A DNA stretch of 64,000 nt. Source: Banduia mediterranea. Its GTDB lineage: Bacteria > Pseudomonadota > Gammaproteobacteria > Nevskiales > Nevskiaceae. Within the stretch, counting starts at the first letter, position 1. Each line of letters starts with the position of its first letter. Below the pieces are notes generated by a model. The model saw only the letters and a list, made by a program, of their open reading frames with translations. It did not search any database and was not told the DNA's origin. Below, piece after piece: positions 55,122-63,311 of the stretch. The stretch spans positions 1 to 64,000 of the forward strand of contig NZ_JAVRIC010000015.1 of NCBI RefSeq assembly GCF_031846245.1, in the 5' to 3' direction. The translations under genes were made by a program, and so were the position numbers.

Positions 55122-55823
55122 TCAGCGTGCCTCACACAGCGTGCGGGCAAACCACGCCAGGCTGCGTGCGTGCGCCAGCGTCGCCGAAGGATGGTGATAG
55201 GCGGAACGTGCCCAGCAATTGAATCCATGGCCCGCTTCCGGGTAGACATAGACCTCGCCGGGCTTGTGCTCGAAGCTACGCTTGATCTGGTCCACCACCT
55301 TCATCGGAATCGAAGGGTCTTTGCCGCCCAGCTGGAACACCACCGGGCACTCGATGCGTGGTGCCAGATTCAGGTAGTTCTCGGTGCCGGCGCCGTAGTA
55401 GCACACCGCAGCATCGATATCGGTGGACGCCGCGGTCTGGTAGGCGATGCGGCCGCCGAAGCAGTAGCCGAAGGCGCCGACCTTGCCCTTCTGTTCCGGC
55501 CGCGCGCGTAGCGCCGCGAGTGTGGACGCGGCGTCCAGACGAATCTGTTCGTCGGTCATTGCTGCCTTGAGTTCCTTGGCCTGCGCCAGGTCATCCGAGT
55601 CGTAGCCCAGTTCCACGCGAGGGGCTTCGCGCCAGAACACGTCCGGCGCCAGCACCACGAACCCGTCCATCGCGTATTGCTCGGCCACCTGGCGAATATG
55701 CTTGTTCACGCCAAACACTTCCTGGAACAGGATCAGGCCGGGTCCGTGACCCAACGGCGGCAGGGCCAGATAGGCGCCGTACTCGCCATCGTTGTTGCTG
55801 ATGTTGATCCATTCGGTATGCAT
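55122..55823 (-). CDS. Dienelactone hydrolase family protein
   Basis: A 233-aa alpha/beta hydrolase. GPGLILFQEVFGVNKHIRQVA gives the entrance strand and Glu, GAFGYCFGGRIAYQTA the nucleophile Cys, and the catalytic Asp and His lie around GGKDPSIPMKVVD and YPEAGHGFNCWAR. The family hydrolyses dienelactones and related esters. The start ATG 55823 is preceded by GGAGG. No catechol genes are nearby, so the substrate is unknown. Confidence 0.93.
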   Translation of the reverse strand: MHTEWINISNNDGEYGAYLALPPLGHGPGLILFQEVFGVNKHIRQVAEQYAMDGFVVLAPDVFWREAPRVELGYDSDDLAQAKELKAAMTDEQIRLDAASTLAALRARPEQKGKVGAFGYCFGGRIAYQTAASTDIDAAVCYYGAGTENYLNLAPRIECPVVFQLGGKDPSIPMKVVDQIKRSFEHKPGEVYVYPEAGHGFNCWARSAYHHPSATLAHARSLAWFARTLCEAR

Positions 55824-56024
55824 GCTTCGCCTCCGTTTTGATGTCGAGGGGGCCCCTATGATGCGCCGTGAGCGATGGAAGTTCGACCGTGCGGGAAGCA
55901 GCGCAAGCCCTGCGCCGACCAATGCGGAGAGCCGATTCCAGCGGCTGCCGTCGGCGCCGCCCCCCGCGTCAGAATAGTTGTCACCCCGATTGGAATGCCA
56001 TAGAGGGGGCGAAAGGATGATGAC

Positions 56025-56127
56025 GTGGCTCGATACGGACAAGGATTCAAGGACCGGGCGGTGGCGAGATTGCTACCGCCGGAGAGTGCAGGCGTGGAGG
56101 ACGTGGCCGCCGCGGTAGGTGTGTCGG
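56025..56127 (+). mobile_element. IS3-type transposase (OrfA) 5' remnant
   Basis: A GTG-initiated fragment reads MARYGQGFKDRAVARLLPPE, then SAGVEDVAAAVGVSGS, which is the N-terminus of an IS3-type OrfA helix-turn-helix protein. Similarity stops at about 56125, where another gene's tail begins in a different frame. Only about 34 codons remain, so it is inactive. Confidence 0.5.
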
Positions 56128-56280
56128 GATCGCTACGTGAAACAGGACGGGCGCTGGTTGATCCAGCACGCCTGTTACGAGCGTGTTTACGAGATCGTGA
56201 CGCCGATCGACGAGGCGCCGAACATCAGCGCCCACCTGCTCGCCCAGCGCGGCAAGCGTCTCCCGGAAGGGTGCGTGTAA
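56125..56280 (+). pseudogene. SnoaL-like protein C-terminal remnant
   Basis: The frame reads DRYVKQDGRWLIQHACYERV, then YEIVTPIDEAPNISAHLLAQ and RGKRLPEGCV-stop. This is the C-terminal end of a SnoaL/NTF2-like (dehydratase-type) domain, where 'Y-x-x-x-DGRWxI' is a common block. Its N-terminal part is gone; the preceding DNA is the IS3 fragment. The pair marks a deletion or insertion scar. Confidence 0.55.
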
Positions 56281-56294
56281 CCCCAGCGCCGTGG

Positions 56295-57635
56295 CTACTG
56301 TGCGTCGCTGAGTTCCAATTGCTCCGAACGGACCCAGCCGCCGGAGCCCTGAGCGGTACGCACGTGGTACCAGGCGGGCTGCGTATCCAGGCTGCGTTCC
56401 GTGACATTGAGCGGGCGTCCGTCGTCGATAAAGCCGATCCGGGCCGACCTTAGCGAGGGAATTTCGTAGACGTCGGCGCGGCCCACGGCGCGCGCGGAAC
56501 GTCGGCTGATTACTTCGGTCCGGGGTCGCACGGGTGCCGGCATGACTGCGGCGACGGACTCTGCGGCGGACGGGGCGGTCGGTGCCGGTAACGGTGTCGT
56601 GGCGTCATGATCCTTGGCCGCAGGCGCGGCCTGTGCACTTGCGGGGACCGTACTACGGGTTTCGCCGCGCGCCGCCGCGAGCGGCTGTTGCAGCGCATCG
56701 ATGGTTTCGGCCTGTGCCCGCAATGTATTGCTGTCCTGATCCCGGTCGGCTTTCGACGCCAGCAACGATCGATCACGTTCCGCCAGTTGTGTCCGCAAGC
56801 TGGCCAGTTCGGTGCTCAGCGTCGCAACCTGGGTCTGCAGTTCTGCTGTGTCCGAGCCGGCAACCCGGTTCAATCGTTCAATATCGGCCCGTAGTGATTC
56901 GTTCTGCTGCTGCGTCAACTTCAGTTGTGCCTGCAATTGCGCAAGTTGCGCGCCGTCGGCCGAGGGCGGCACGGCTTCGCCCGCTGTTGCCGCTGCCAGT
57001 TGTGTTTCCAGTCTGTCGATGCGGGCCACGTATGTGTTCAGGGATTCCCCATGGCGCTGCAACTTTTCGCGCAATTCGACCTGATTCTCGCTGCGCTGGT
57101 TTATTTCGCGCTGTGCCGCAGCCAGCTGCGCCTGGAGATTGCGGACTTGACCGCCATTGGCGGGGGCGGGCACGCGCGGCGGTGCGGTGGGCGCGCCGTC
57201 ACCGGACTCCGCGAATTGCAGGCGTGACTGCAGGCGTCTGACCTCTTCATTGCGCACGGCGAGGGCGGAGCGCACGTTGCTGAGCTCTTCGAGGATGCTT
57301 TGCGGTGGCTCGCAACTGGGAGGCACCGCGTCGAGTTTCTTTTCGGCGAGGCGATGGGCCACATTGAGTTCCTGCTCGAGGTCGACAACCTGCTGTCGAT
57401 ATTGCTCGATGCTGGCCTTGTAGCGCGAGACGCGTTCATCCATGTCCTGCTCGGTCAGGTACGATTCCCAGGACGGCTTTGGGGAGACGGTATCGGCTGC
57501 CTGCGCCCAGACTGAAGCGGAGCTGAGCAAGCCGCTGCCGACCAATAGCAGTATGGCTGGCACGCCGAGGCGTGCGGCCGGTTTCGATACGGCGCGCTGA
57601 TTATCGCTCCCCACCCAAACACTCCCTGCGGTCAT
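56295..57635 (-). CDS. Exported coiled-coil protein with C-terminal SH3 domain
   Basis: A 446-aa protein: a signal or membrane segment (LGVPAILLLVGSGLLSSASVWA), a long coiled coil from about residue 60 to 330 (RYKASIEQYRQQVVDLEQEL and later Gln-rich repeats), a Pro/Ala-rich linker and a C-terminal SH3-like domain (RADVYEIPSLRSARIGF, AWYHVRTAQGSGGWVRSEQL). Such architectures are used in periplasmic cell-wall or division-related proteins (compare EnvC or TIGR04211 types), but no exact family was recognised. The start ATG 57635 directly precedes the signal. Confidence 0.72.
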   Translation of the reverse strand: MTAGSVWVGSDNQRAVSKPAARLGVPAILLLVGSGLLSSASVWAQAADTVSPKPSWESYLTEQDMDERVSRYKASIEQYRQQVVDLEQELNVAHRLAEKKLDAVPPSCEPPQSILEELSNVRSALAVRNEEVRRLQSRLQFAESGDGAPTAPPRVPAPANGGQVRNLQAQLAAAQREINQRSENQVELREKLQRHGESLNTYVARIDRLETQLAAATAGEAVPPSADGAQLAQLQAQLKLTQQQNESLRADIERLNRVAGSDTAELQTQVATLSTELASLRTQLAERDRSLLASKADRDQDSNTLRAQAETIDALQQPLAAARGETRSTVPASAQAAPAAKDHDATTPLPAPTAPSAAESVAAVMPAPVRPRTEVISRRSARAVGRADVYEIPSLRSARIGFIDDGRPLNVTERSLDTQPAWYHVRTAQGSGGWVRSEQLELSDAQ

Positions 57636-57839
57636 CCGACCGTGACCCGGGTGCCGGATTCCGTCCCGGCAAACACGATGGCGATGCCACTGTGACCCTG
57701 ATCTCACATTATCGGGAAAGTCGGCGGGGACTGCACGGCCTGTTGTAGTAACCATCCCCCGGCTTTGCCCTGATCTCTGGACACAATTGAGGCTCTTGTA
57801 ATGCGGTGACGGTGGATGGCGGCGGCGTGGAGCGGGTGC

Positions 57840-58140
57840 AGTGCCGCCGTGACGCTCGGTATCGCGCGCCTCGAAGAACTGATGCGCGCGAACCAGACAC
57901 TCGCCACCGTCTACACGCTCAAGGAGCAACTGCAGACGCTCTGGAGAAAACCCGACGAGGACGCCATGCGACAGGCCCTGAACGCGTGGTGCACCCTGGC
58001 GCGCGGGCCACCCCCATCACGCCCCTGCATCGCTACGCCCAGATGCTGCAGCGCCACGCCGATGGCCTCTGCGCCTACGCTCGGTTCAAGCTCACCACCG
58101 TGCGCATCGAGGCCGGCAACGTCGCCATCGGCATTGAGCA
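57840..58140 (+). mobile_element. ISL3-family transposase remnant
   Basis: Frame one reads RLEELMRANQTLATVYTLK, then EQLQTLWRKPDEDAMRQALN and AWCTLAR. Near 58003 the frame changes to ITPLHRYAQMLQRHADGLCA and ARFKLTTVRIEAGNVAIG. Both parts match the C-terminal half of ISL3-type transposases ('...L...LW...A...W...A...SG..PL..FA..L......L.......LTT..IEG.N'). It is truncated at both ends and frameshifted. Confidence 0.65.
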
Positions 58141-58703
58141 GGCTGCGATGCCGCTCGGCCTGTGCCAGGGCAAGCTCGCCATCCAGTACGTAGCGGGATA
58201 GCATGCGCGGGTTTGGGGCCACGGTTCGGGAACATCGGCAGACGGGCGCTGGCCGAACCGCGGTCGAACAACAGATTGTCGGCGACGACCGCGCATTGCA
58301 TCTGATCGCCGAGTTTCGTCAGACCTTGCAGGCGGCCGGGTAGGTACTGACCGTCCGCGTCGAAGGTCGCGAACCAGCGGCCTGCTGCATGACGAATGGC
58401 ATGGTTGCGCGCTGCGCTTGGACCGAGATTGCGGTCCGGCCGGTGGACCTGGATCCTGGCGTCGCCGATCGCAGAGGCCAATTCGGCCGTATCATCCGAA
58501 GAATGGTCGTCGACCACGATGATTTCCAGCGATACGCCCTGTTGGCTCAGCGCACTGCGAATCGCGGATTCGATATAGGCCGCAGCATTCCACGCGGGAA
58601 TGATCACGGAAACATCGGCTGCCATCGAAAGATCGTGCATGCCGGAAGCGCCGGATCGAGCGGTCAAGGATGGACTGAGTGTGGCGTCGAAGTGCGACGC
58701 CAT
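58092..58703 (-). CDS. GT2 glycosyltransferase, C-terminally truncated
   Basis: The N-terminal ~150 residues form a GT-A glycosyltransferase: VSVIIPAWNAAAYIESAIRS, LEIIVVDDHSSDDTAELASA, RNLGPSAARNHAIRHAAGRW and FATFDADGQYLPGRL, which carries the metal-binding DxD-like motif as DAD. Around 58230 the family likeness ends and the frame runs into the antisense of an ISL3 transposase fragment, so the acceptor-binding half is missing. Its ATG follows the sugar transferase stop directly (TGAATG), so it belonged to an exopolysaccharide operon. It is probably inactive. Confidence 0.75.
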   Translation of the reverse strand: MASHFDATLSPSLTARSGASGMHDLSMAADVSVIIPAWNAAAYIESAIRSALSQQGVSLEIIVVDDHSSDDTAELASAIGDARIQVHRPDRNLGPSAARNHAIRHAAGRWFATFDADGQYLPGRLQGLTKLGDQMQCAVVADNLLFDRGSASARLPMFPNRGPKPAHAIPLRTGWRACPGTGRAASQPAQCRWRRCRPRCARW

Positions 58704-59495
58704 TCAGTATGCGTATTCGTCACCACTCAGCGCACGCCAGACCGTGAGGAACACGATCTTGATGTCCATGCGCAGGCTCATGTTGCGTGCATAGAACAAA
58801 TCGAAGCGCACACGATGCGTCATTTTGCGAATGCTGCGGGTTTCGCCGCGGCAGCCGGAAACCTGCGCCAGGCCGGTGACGCCCGGTAACACCGAGGTGC
58901 GCATCGAGTAACCCGGTACGCATTCGGCGAACAATTCATCCAGTTCGGGCACATGCGGGCGGGGGCCGACCACGGACATTTCGCCCATCAAAACGTTCAG
59001 GAACTGAGGTAGTTCGTCGAGATTGGTCTTGCGCAGAATTCGGCCCACTCGGGTCACGCGCGGATCGTTTTTCTGCGCCTGCACGAAGCCCGCCCTGGGG
59101 TCGTGCGTCATCGTCCGGAACTTGAAGCAGCGGAATTGCACTCCGTTGGCCCCGAGGCGGAACTGCCTGAAAAATACCGGGCCACGGCTGTCGAGTTTGA
59201 TCAGCAGACCGATCAGCGGCAGCAGCCAGAACCCGAGCAGGAGCATGAACAGCGAGGCAAACGCTAGATCGAAGGCGCGCTTTCCGAAGCGGGCATAGCG
59301 CGCATGGGTGGCGGACCAGTCCTGGGTCTCTATGCTTGCGCCGCCACGAGTGGCGCTGCGCCCCGGTTCGGGCATGAACACGTCAGTCTCCGAAGAAGCC
59401 CTGGAATGGTGATCGTACAGACAGGCTTCGAGTTTTTTCTGAAACGCCGGATTGCTGCCGCGCAGCAAACCCGCACTTACTGGGCTTTCGTCCAT
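58704..59495 (-). CDS. Exopolysaccharide priming sugar transferase (bacterial sugar transferase family)
   Basis: This enzyme transfers a sugar-1-phosphate to undecaprenyl phosphate to start repeat-unit synthesis. After a variable N-terminal tail, a membrane segment (FDLAFASLFMLLLGFWLLPLI) is followed by the catalytic core: LIKLDSRGPVFFRQFRLGAN, FKFRTMTHDP, LRKTNLDELPQFLNVLMGEM and SVVGPRPHVPE. The C-terminal GVTGLAQVSGCRGETRS is complete. ATG 59495 is used; a TTG at 59534 would add 13 residues. It is followed directly by the truncated GT2 gene. Confidence 0.9.
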   Translation of the reverse strand: MDESPVSAGLLRGSNPAFQKKLEACLYDHHSRASSETDVFMPEPGRSATRGGASIETQDWSATHARYARFGKRAFDLAFASLFMLLLGFWLLPLIGLLIKLDSRGPVFFRQFRLGANGVQFRCFKFRTMTHDPRAGFVQAQKNDPRVTRVGRILRKTNLDELPQFLNVLMGEMSVVGPRPHVPELDELFAECVPGYSMRTSVLPGVTGLAQVSGCRGETRSIRKMTHRVRFDLFYARNMSLRMDIKIVFLTVWRALSGDEYAY

Positions 59496-60146
59496 ATCTC
59501 CAAGCTCGTCCGGGGTATCCACGTGGTGTTGCAAACTGAAGCCGACATTGAGTCCGGTCCCGCGCTACTTCCGCGATCCACGTTTGCGCACATGCGCTCC
59601 AGTCAGGGCGAGTGTATGGAGCCATCTATTTGCTTAGCCAAAGGTGGACAATACCTTGTCGCCTACTCGGCGCCAAGTGAAGCACTACTCGTCACATGCA
59701 ATCCATGTGCCGGATTTTATTTCGGAAACGTCTGTTAAAACTGCAAACCAGCGCAAGTTTTTGGTGGCCGTTCGATTGTCCCTGAAGTTGATTTCATCGC
59801 CGTTGCAGGCCTCGGCCGCATCCTTGCAGGCCGAGACCGTCGAGACAATCACCCATATAGGGGACTGCGCGATTCCGCGGCGCGGGAGCATACATCTAGC
59901 CCGGTCGGGCCACGTCGAAGAGGCAGGCCGCCTCATGGGCTTGTTGAACAGGCTCGGCGCTGCTCCGGCAACACGCTCCCGGCATGGCACGCAGGCGCCA
60001 CCCTTTACGTACAGCGTGGATGGCCGGTAATAATTGTCGGTCCTGGGCCGGTCGGGCCGCTCGCGTCCGCGCCGATTGCCGAGCATTGCGCTCGATGTCG
60101 GCGGCACCTTGCCGGCGACCGCTCCGCCGGGCCGGACCGGACCGGC
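59496..60146. other. Long intergenic region before the sugar transferase
   Basis: A 650-base stretch between the end of fabH and the sugar transferase (both minus). Parts near 59640-59780 are richer in A/T than the flanks and probably hold the exopolysaccharide promoter. No coding frame with family likeness was found on either strand. The region may carry operators or remnants of a lost gene. Confidence 0.45.
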
Positions 60147-61106
60147 TTACCAGCGAACCAGTGCGGCGCCCCAGGTCAGGCCGCCGCCCACGGCTTCCAT
60201 CAGCACCAGATGTCCAGGCTGGATACGGCCGTCGCGTACCGCAGCGTCCAGCGCCAGCGGGATCGAGGCGGCCGAGGTATTGCCGTGATGCTGGACCGTC
60301 CGTACCACCTGATCGGAACGCAGGCCCAGTTTTTCCGCGGTGGTGTCGATGATACGGACATTGGCCTGATGCGGAACCATCCAGTCGATGTTCTCGCCGC
60401 GCAGCCCGTGCTGCGCGAGCGCTTCCCGCGTGACCTGAGCGAGTACCCGGACCGCCATCTTGAAAACGGACTGGCCTTCCATTTCAACGAACGGATTGCC
60501 GACAACCTTGCCCTGCGCGATCGTGCCCGGCGTGCGCAGGATTGAACTGTAACGGCCGTCCGAATGCAGGTGAGTGGACATCACGCCCGGCTCGTCACCG
60601 GCCTTGAGCACGACCGCGCCGGCACCATCGCCGAACAGTACGCAGGTGCGGCGATCGCTCCAGTCGAGGATGCGCGAGAAGGTTTCGGCGCCGACCACCA
60701 GCGCACACTTGGACTGCCCGGATGCGATGAACTTGTCGGCCGTGGCCAGCGCGTAGACGAAGCCGCTGCAGACCGCCTGAATATCGAAGGCGGCGCCCTG
60801 GGTGATGCCGAGCTTGGCCTGCAGCAGGCTGGCTGTGGACGGAAAGATCATGTCCGGTGTGGAGGTGGCCACGACGATCAGATCCACTGCGTCGGTCCCG
60901 ATGCCGGCTGCGTCCAGCGCTCGCTGGCAGGCCGGCAATGCCAGATCGCTGGACACCTGATCGTCGGCCGCGATGTGGCGGCTGCGAATGCCGGTCCGCT
61001 CGAAGATCCATTCGTCGCTGGTATCGACGAAGGTTTCGAGATCTCGATTGCTTAGCACTTTGTCCGGCAGATAGCTGCCGGTTCCGATGATGCGTGAATA
61101 GGCCAT
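60147..61106 (-). CDS. fabH: 3-oxoacyl-ACP synthase III
   Basis: FabH condenses acetyl-CoA (or another primer) with malonyl-ACP to start fatty acid synthesis. Its 319 aa contain [21 protein letters not shown], the nucleophile Cys in [18 protein letters not shown], His in [21 protein letters not shown] and Asn in [14 protein letters not shown]. All three catalytic residues are intact. It lies alone, away from the fab cluster, so a secondary FabH paralogue with a special primer is possible. Confidence 0.95.
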   Translation of the reverse strand: MAYSRIIGTGSYLPDKVLSNRDLETFVDTSDEWIFERTGIRSRHIAADDQVSSDLALPACQRALDAAGIGTDAVDLIVVATSTPDMIFPSTASLLQAKLGITQGAAFDIQAVCSGFVYALATADKFIASGQSKCALVVGAETFSRILDWSDRRTCVLFGDGAGAVVLKAGDEPGVMSTHLHSDGRYSSILRTPGTIAQGKVVGNPFVEMEGQSVFKMAVRVLAQVTREALAQHGLRGENIDWMVPHQANVRIIDTTAEKLGLRSDQVVRTVQHHGNTSAASIPLALDAAVRDGRIQPGHLVLMEAVGGGLTWGAALVRW

Positions 61107-61216
61107 TGCGTAGTTCTGGAGGGCTGGGCCGCGGGCAACCGAGCTTGGTCCGCAGGCATTGCCGTAATTGTACGTGAGGGATGTGCCGATCCTTCAGTAC
61201 GCCGGCGCATGGTGTG

Positions 61217-61228
61217 CCCCCCCCCCCC
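61217..61228. repeat. C12 homopolymer tract
   Basis: Twelve consecutive C residues in the intergenic region between fabH (minus) and the GGDEF gene (plus). Long homopolymers are prone to slippage and to sequencing error; their presence between divergent promoters could alter promoter spacing. Confidence 0.8.
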
Positions 61229-61333
61229 GTGAATTGCCGGTCTTCGGCCCGACGCTACCCTTGACCGCCGCGGCGGCGGTGTGGTCCGGGCATGGCCTCA
61301 ATATGCTGCCACTACGAATGACGAAGGCGGTCC

Positions 61334-61510
61334 ATGTTCGACGTTTCAACGCTGATCACGACGATTGCCGTGAATCTATTGATCGCGGCGCTGGGACTTT
61401 ATGGCGGTGGGATGCTGAGACTGAGGCGCGCCCTGTATGCCGGATTGTCGCTGTGGTCGGCCCCGTATCCGGCGCGCGGACCGTCGGCTTGCTTCTGGGC
61501 GTATCGATGA
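61334..61510 (+). CDS. Short membrane-segment frame preceding the GGDEF gene
   Basis: A 58-codon frame starts MFDVSTLITTIAVNLLIAAL and GLYGGGMLRLRRALYAGLSLW, a convincing membrane helix plus basic loop, and then degenerates into a Pro/Ser-rich end. It overlaps the next ATG by four bases (ATGA). It probably is the true N-terminus of the diguanylate cyclase, split off by a frameshift near 61455-61475, rather than an independent peptide. Confidence 0.5.
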   Translation: MFDVSTLITTIAVNLLIAALGLYGGGMLRLRRALYAGLSLWSAPYPARGPSACFWAYR

Positions 61511-62082
61511 TGGCTGCTGCGTTCTCGCTGGCCATGGGCTTGTCACTGGCGATGAATTTGCGCTATCGACTCAAGGTGGAGCGCCAAGCCGGTTTCGATC
61601 CCCTGACTGGCCTGCCGAACCGGCGCCTGTTGAGCAGCCGCTACCAGACGGCCGCGCGTCTCGCGCGTCGTAGCCGGGGTCGTGTCGGACTGCTTTTCTT
61701 GGACCTCGACGATTTCCAGCCCGTCAACGATCACTACGGCCATGAAACGGGCGACCGGGTGCTCAAGATGATCGCGGCACGTCTGGAGTGCTGCGCTCGC
61801 AGCGGCGAGTTCGTCGTGCGCTTCGGGGGGGACGAGTTCGTGATACTGGTCGATTCGGTGCGCGATCTTCGCGCCTTGCGCGAACGCATGCAGAGCCTGC
61901 GCGAGGCCATCGATGCGCCCATGGTGATCGACGGGCAGGCACTCTACGTCGGCTTCAGTTGTGGCGGCGCGGTCACGCCACCGGGCGGTGGGGAATTGCC
62001 GAATCTGATCGAGCAGGCCGATGCGGACATGTATGAATCCAAGAGCACCAAGGCGCGAAGGCTGGCGCTGGCGACTTCCTGA
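61507..62082 (+). CDS. GGDEF-domain diguanylate cyclase, N-terminus apparently frameshifted
   Basis: From an ATG at 61507 the frame gives a membrane helix (MMAAAFSLAMGLSLAMNLRYRL) and a full GGDEF domain: DPLTGLPNRRLLSSRYQ, GLLFLDLDDFQPVNDHYGHE, the active site RFGGDEFVILVD and the C-terminal EQADADMYESKSTKARR. It should make cyclic-di-GMP. The frame is open upstream to 61168 but without family likeness, while a membrane-segment frame (61334-61510) lies in another phase. A single-base change near 61465 probably split the gene. As sequenced the GGDEF domain may still be made from 61507. Confidence 0.82.
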   Translation: MMAAAFSLAMGLSLAMNLRYRLKVERQAGFDPLTGLPNRRLLSSRYQTAARLARRSRGRVGLLFLDLDDFQPVNDHYGHETGDRVLKMIAARLECCARSGEFVVRFGGDEFVILVDSVRDLRALRERMQSLREAIDAPMVIDGQALYVGFSCGGAVTPPGGGELPNLIEQADADMYESKSTKARRLALATS

Positions 62083-62088
62083 ACCGTC

Positions 62089-62853
62089 TCAGCTGGTAAA
62101 TGCGTCAATGTGGCGTTTCAGCGCGTCATAGCCGTCCATCAGGCGAGGGCCGGGGCGACCGAGCCAGGCTTCAGTGATCGGAAAGATTCGGTTGTGAGCC
62201 ACCGCCGGAACGGTCTGCCAGCCGGGGCGTCGCCGCACCACCTCCGCCCGGTAATTCGCTTCGGCAACGCCGCACCAGGACATCACCACGATATCGGGGT
62301 TCGCCGCGATCGCCTCGTGCGGCTCCAGTGGTTTGCTTTTGGCGTCCGTCGCACCCCAGGGATTGAGGCCGCCGGCCAGTTCCACCAGATCCGTGGCCCA
62401 GGAACGCCTTGCCGGAACGATGACCGGCTTGGGCCACCATTCCAGCAATACGCGCGGTCGTGCTGTGCGCTCCACCGGCGGCATCCGTTCGCGCATTTGC
62501 GTCACCAGCCGTTCTCCGCGTTGCGCGACCCCGAGTGCGGTGGCGATGCGCAGCACGTCGCCATACACGTCTTCGAGGCTTTGCGGGTCGCAGACCAGGG
62601 TGCGGATGCCGGCGGCTTTCAGAGCGTCGACGATGCGCTCGTGCCCGGGCACGGTCAGCGAGCTGAGCACCAAATCCGGTTTCTGGGCGATGACCGCGGC
62701 GACGTCGAGGTCCAGGTCGCGACCGAGCTTGGGCAGCGTGGCCACGATCTCCGGGGGATGATCCGAGTCGTCGTCGACGCCGATCAGACACTCCACCGCA
62801 TCGAGCGCGCAGACAATCTCGGTATTCGAGCAGGTATGTGAGAAGACACGCAT
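62089..62853 (-). CDS. Cobalamin-binding (BtuF-like) protein
   Basis: A 254-aa periplasmic-binding-protein fold: NTEIVCALDAVECLIGVDDD, VAAVIAQKPDLVLSSLTVPG, the strand RVLLEWWPKPVIVPARRSW and MSWCGVAEANYRAEVV fit the vitamin B12-binding family. The start MRVFSHTCSN lacks a signal peptide; a longer frame adds a basic segment only. No btuC, btuD or btuB genes are adjacent, so the protein could work with a distant transporter or in corrinoid salvage. Confidence 0.85.
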   Translation of the reverse strand: MRVFSHTCSNTEIVCALDAVECLIGVDDDSDHPPEIVATLPKLGRDLDLDVAAVIAQKPDLVLSSLTVPGHERIVDALKAAGIRTLVCDPQSLEDVYGDVLRIATALGVAQRGERLVTQMRERMPPVERTARPRVLLEWWPKPVIVPARRSWATDLVELAGGLNPWGATDAKSKPLEPHEAIAANPDIVVMSWCGVAEANYRAEVVRRRPGWQTVPAVAHNRIFPITEAWLGRPGPRLMDGYDALKRHIDAFTS

Positions 62854-62944
62854 CCGCCCATGGTAAGGGAGGAGCCGTCGTACATGAATCGTGCGCTTGT
62901 TTGTGCTACTCATTCGCGGGCCTGCTCACCGGAGACCGCCAGCC

Positions 62945-63283
62945 ATGCCCGCCGTGTTGTTCGTCTGCCTCGGCAACATCTGCCGATCGCCGCTGGCCGA
63001 GGCCGCCTTGCGTCTCAAGGCCACCGAGCGAGGACTGAATTTCGAAATCGATTCCGCCGGAACCGGCGACTGGCATGTCGGCGCCGCTCCGGATCGCCGC
63101 GCGCAGGCCGTGGCGCGCCGGCATGGGATCGACATCGGTGCCTACCGCGCGCGGCAGGTCACAGTGCAGGATTTCAGGCACTTCACCCATGTGGTCGCGC
63201 TGGATACGCAGAACCTGGCGGCCCTGCGCGCGCTGCAGCCGGCGGACGCTCGCGCGGAGCTGACGCTGCTGCCAGGCTGCTAG
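62945..63283 (+). CDS. Low-molecular-weight protein-tyrosine phosphatase, C-terminally truncated
   Basis: PAVLFVCLGNICRSPLAEAA carries the phosphatase P-loop (CLGNICRS, CX5R), followed by FEIDSAGTGDWHVGAAPDRR and TQNLAALRALQ. Family members run about 150-165 residues and need the general acid Asp in a C-terminal DPYYG motif. Here TAG (63281-63283) ends the protein at 112 residues, and no other frame continues the family before the next gene. The P-loop is intact, but the acid is missing, so the enzyme is likely inactive or impaired. The ATG at 62945 is the family start. Confidence 0.82.
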   Translation: MPAVLFVCLGNICRSPLAEAALRLKATERGLNFEIDSAGTGDWHVGAAPDRRAQAVARRHGIDIGAYRARQVTVQDFRHFTHVVALDTQNLAALRALQPADARAELTLLPGC

Positions 63284-63311
63284 GCGCGCGTCCTCTTGGA
63301 GCCGTTGGCGG

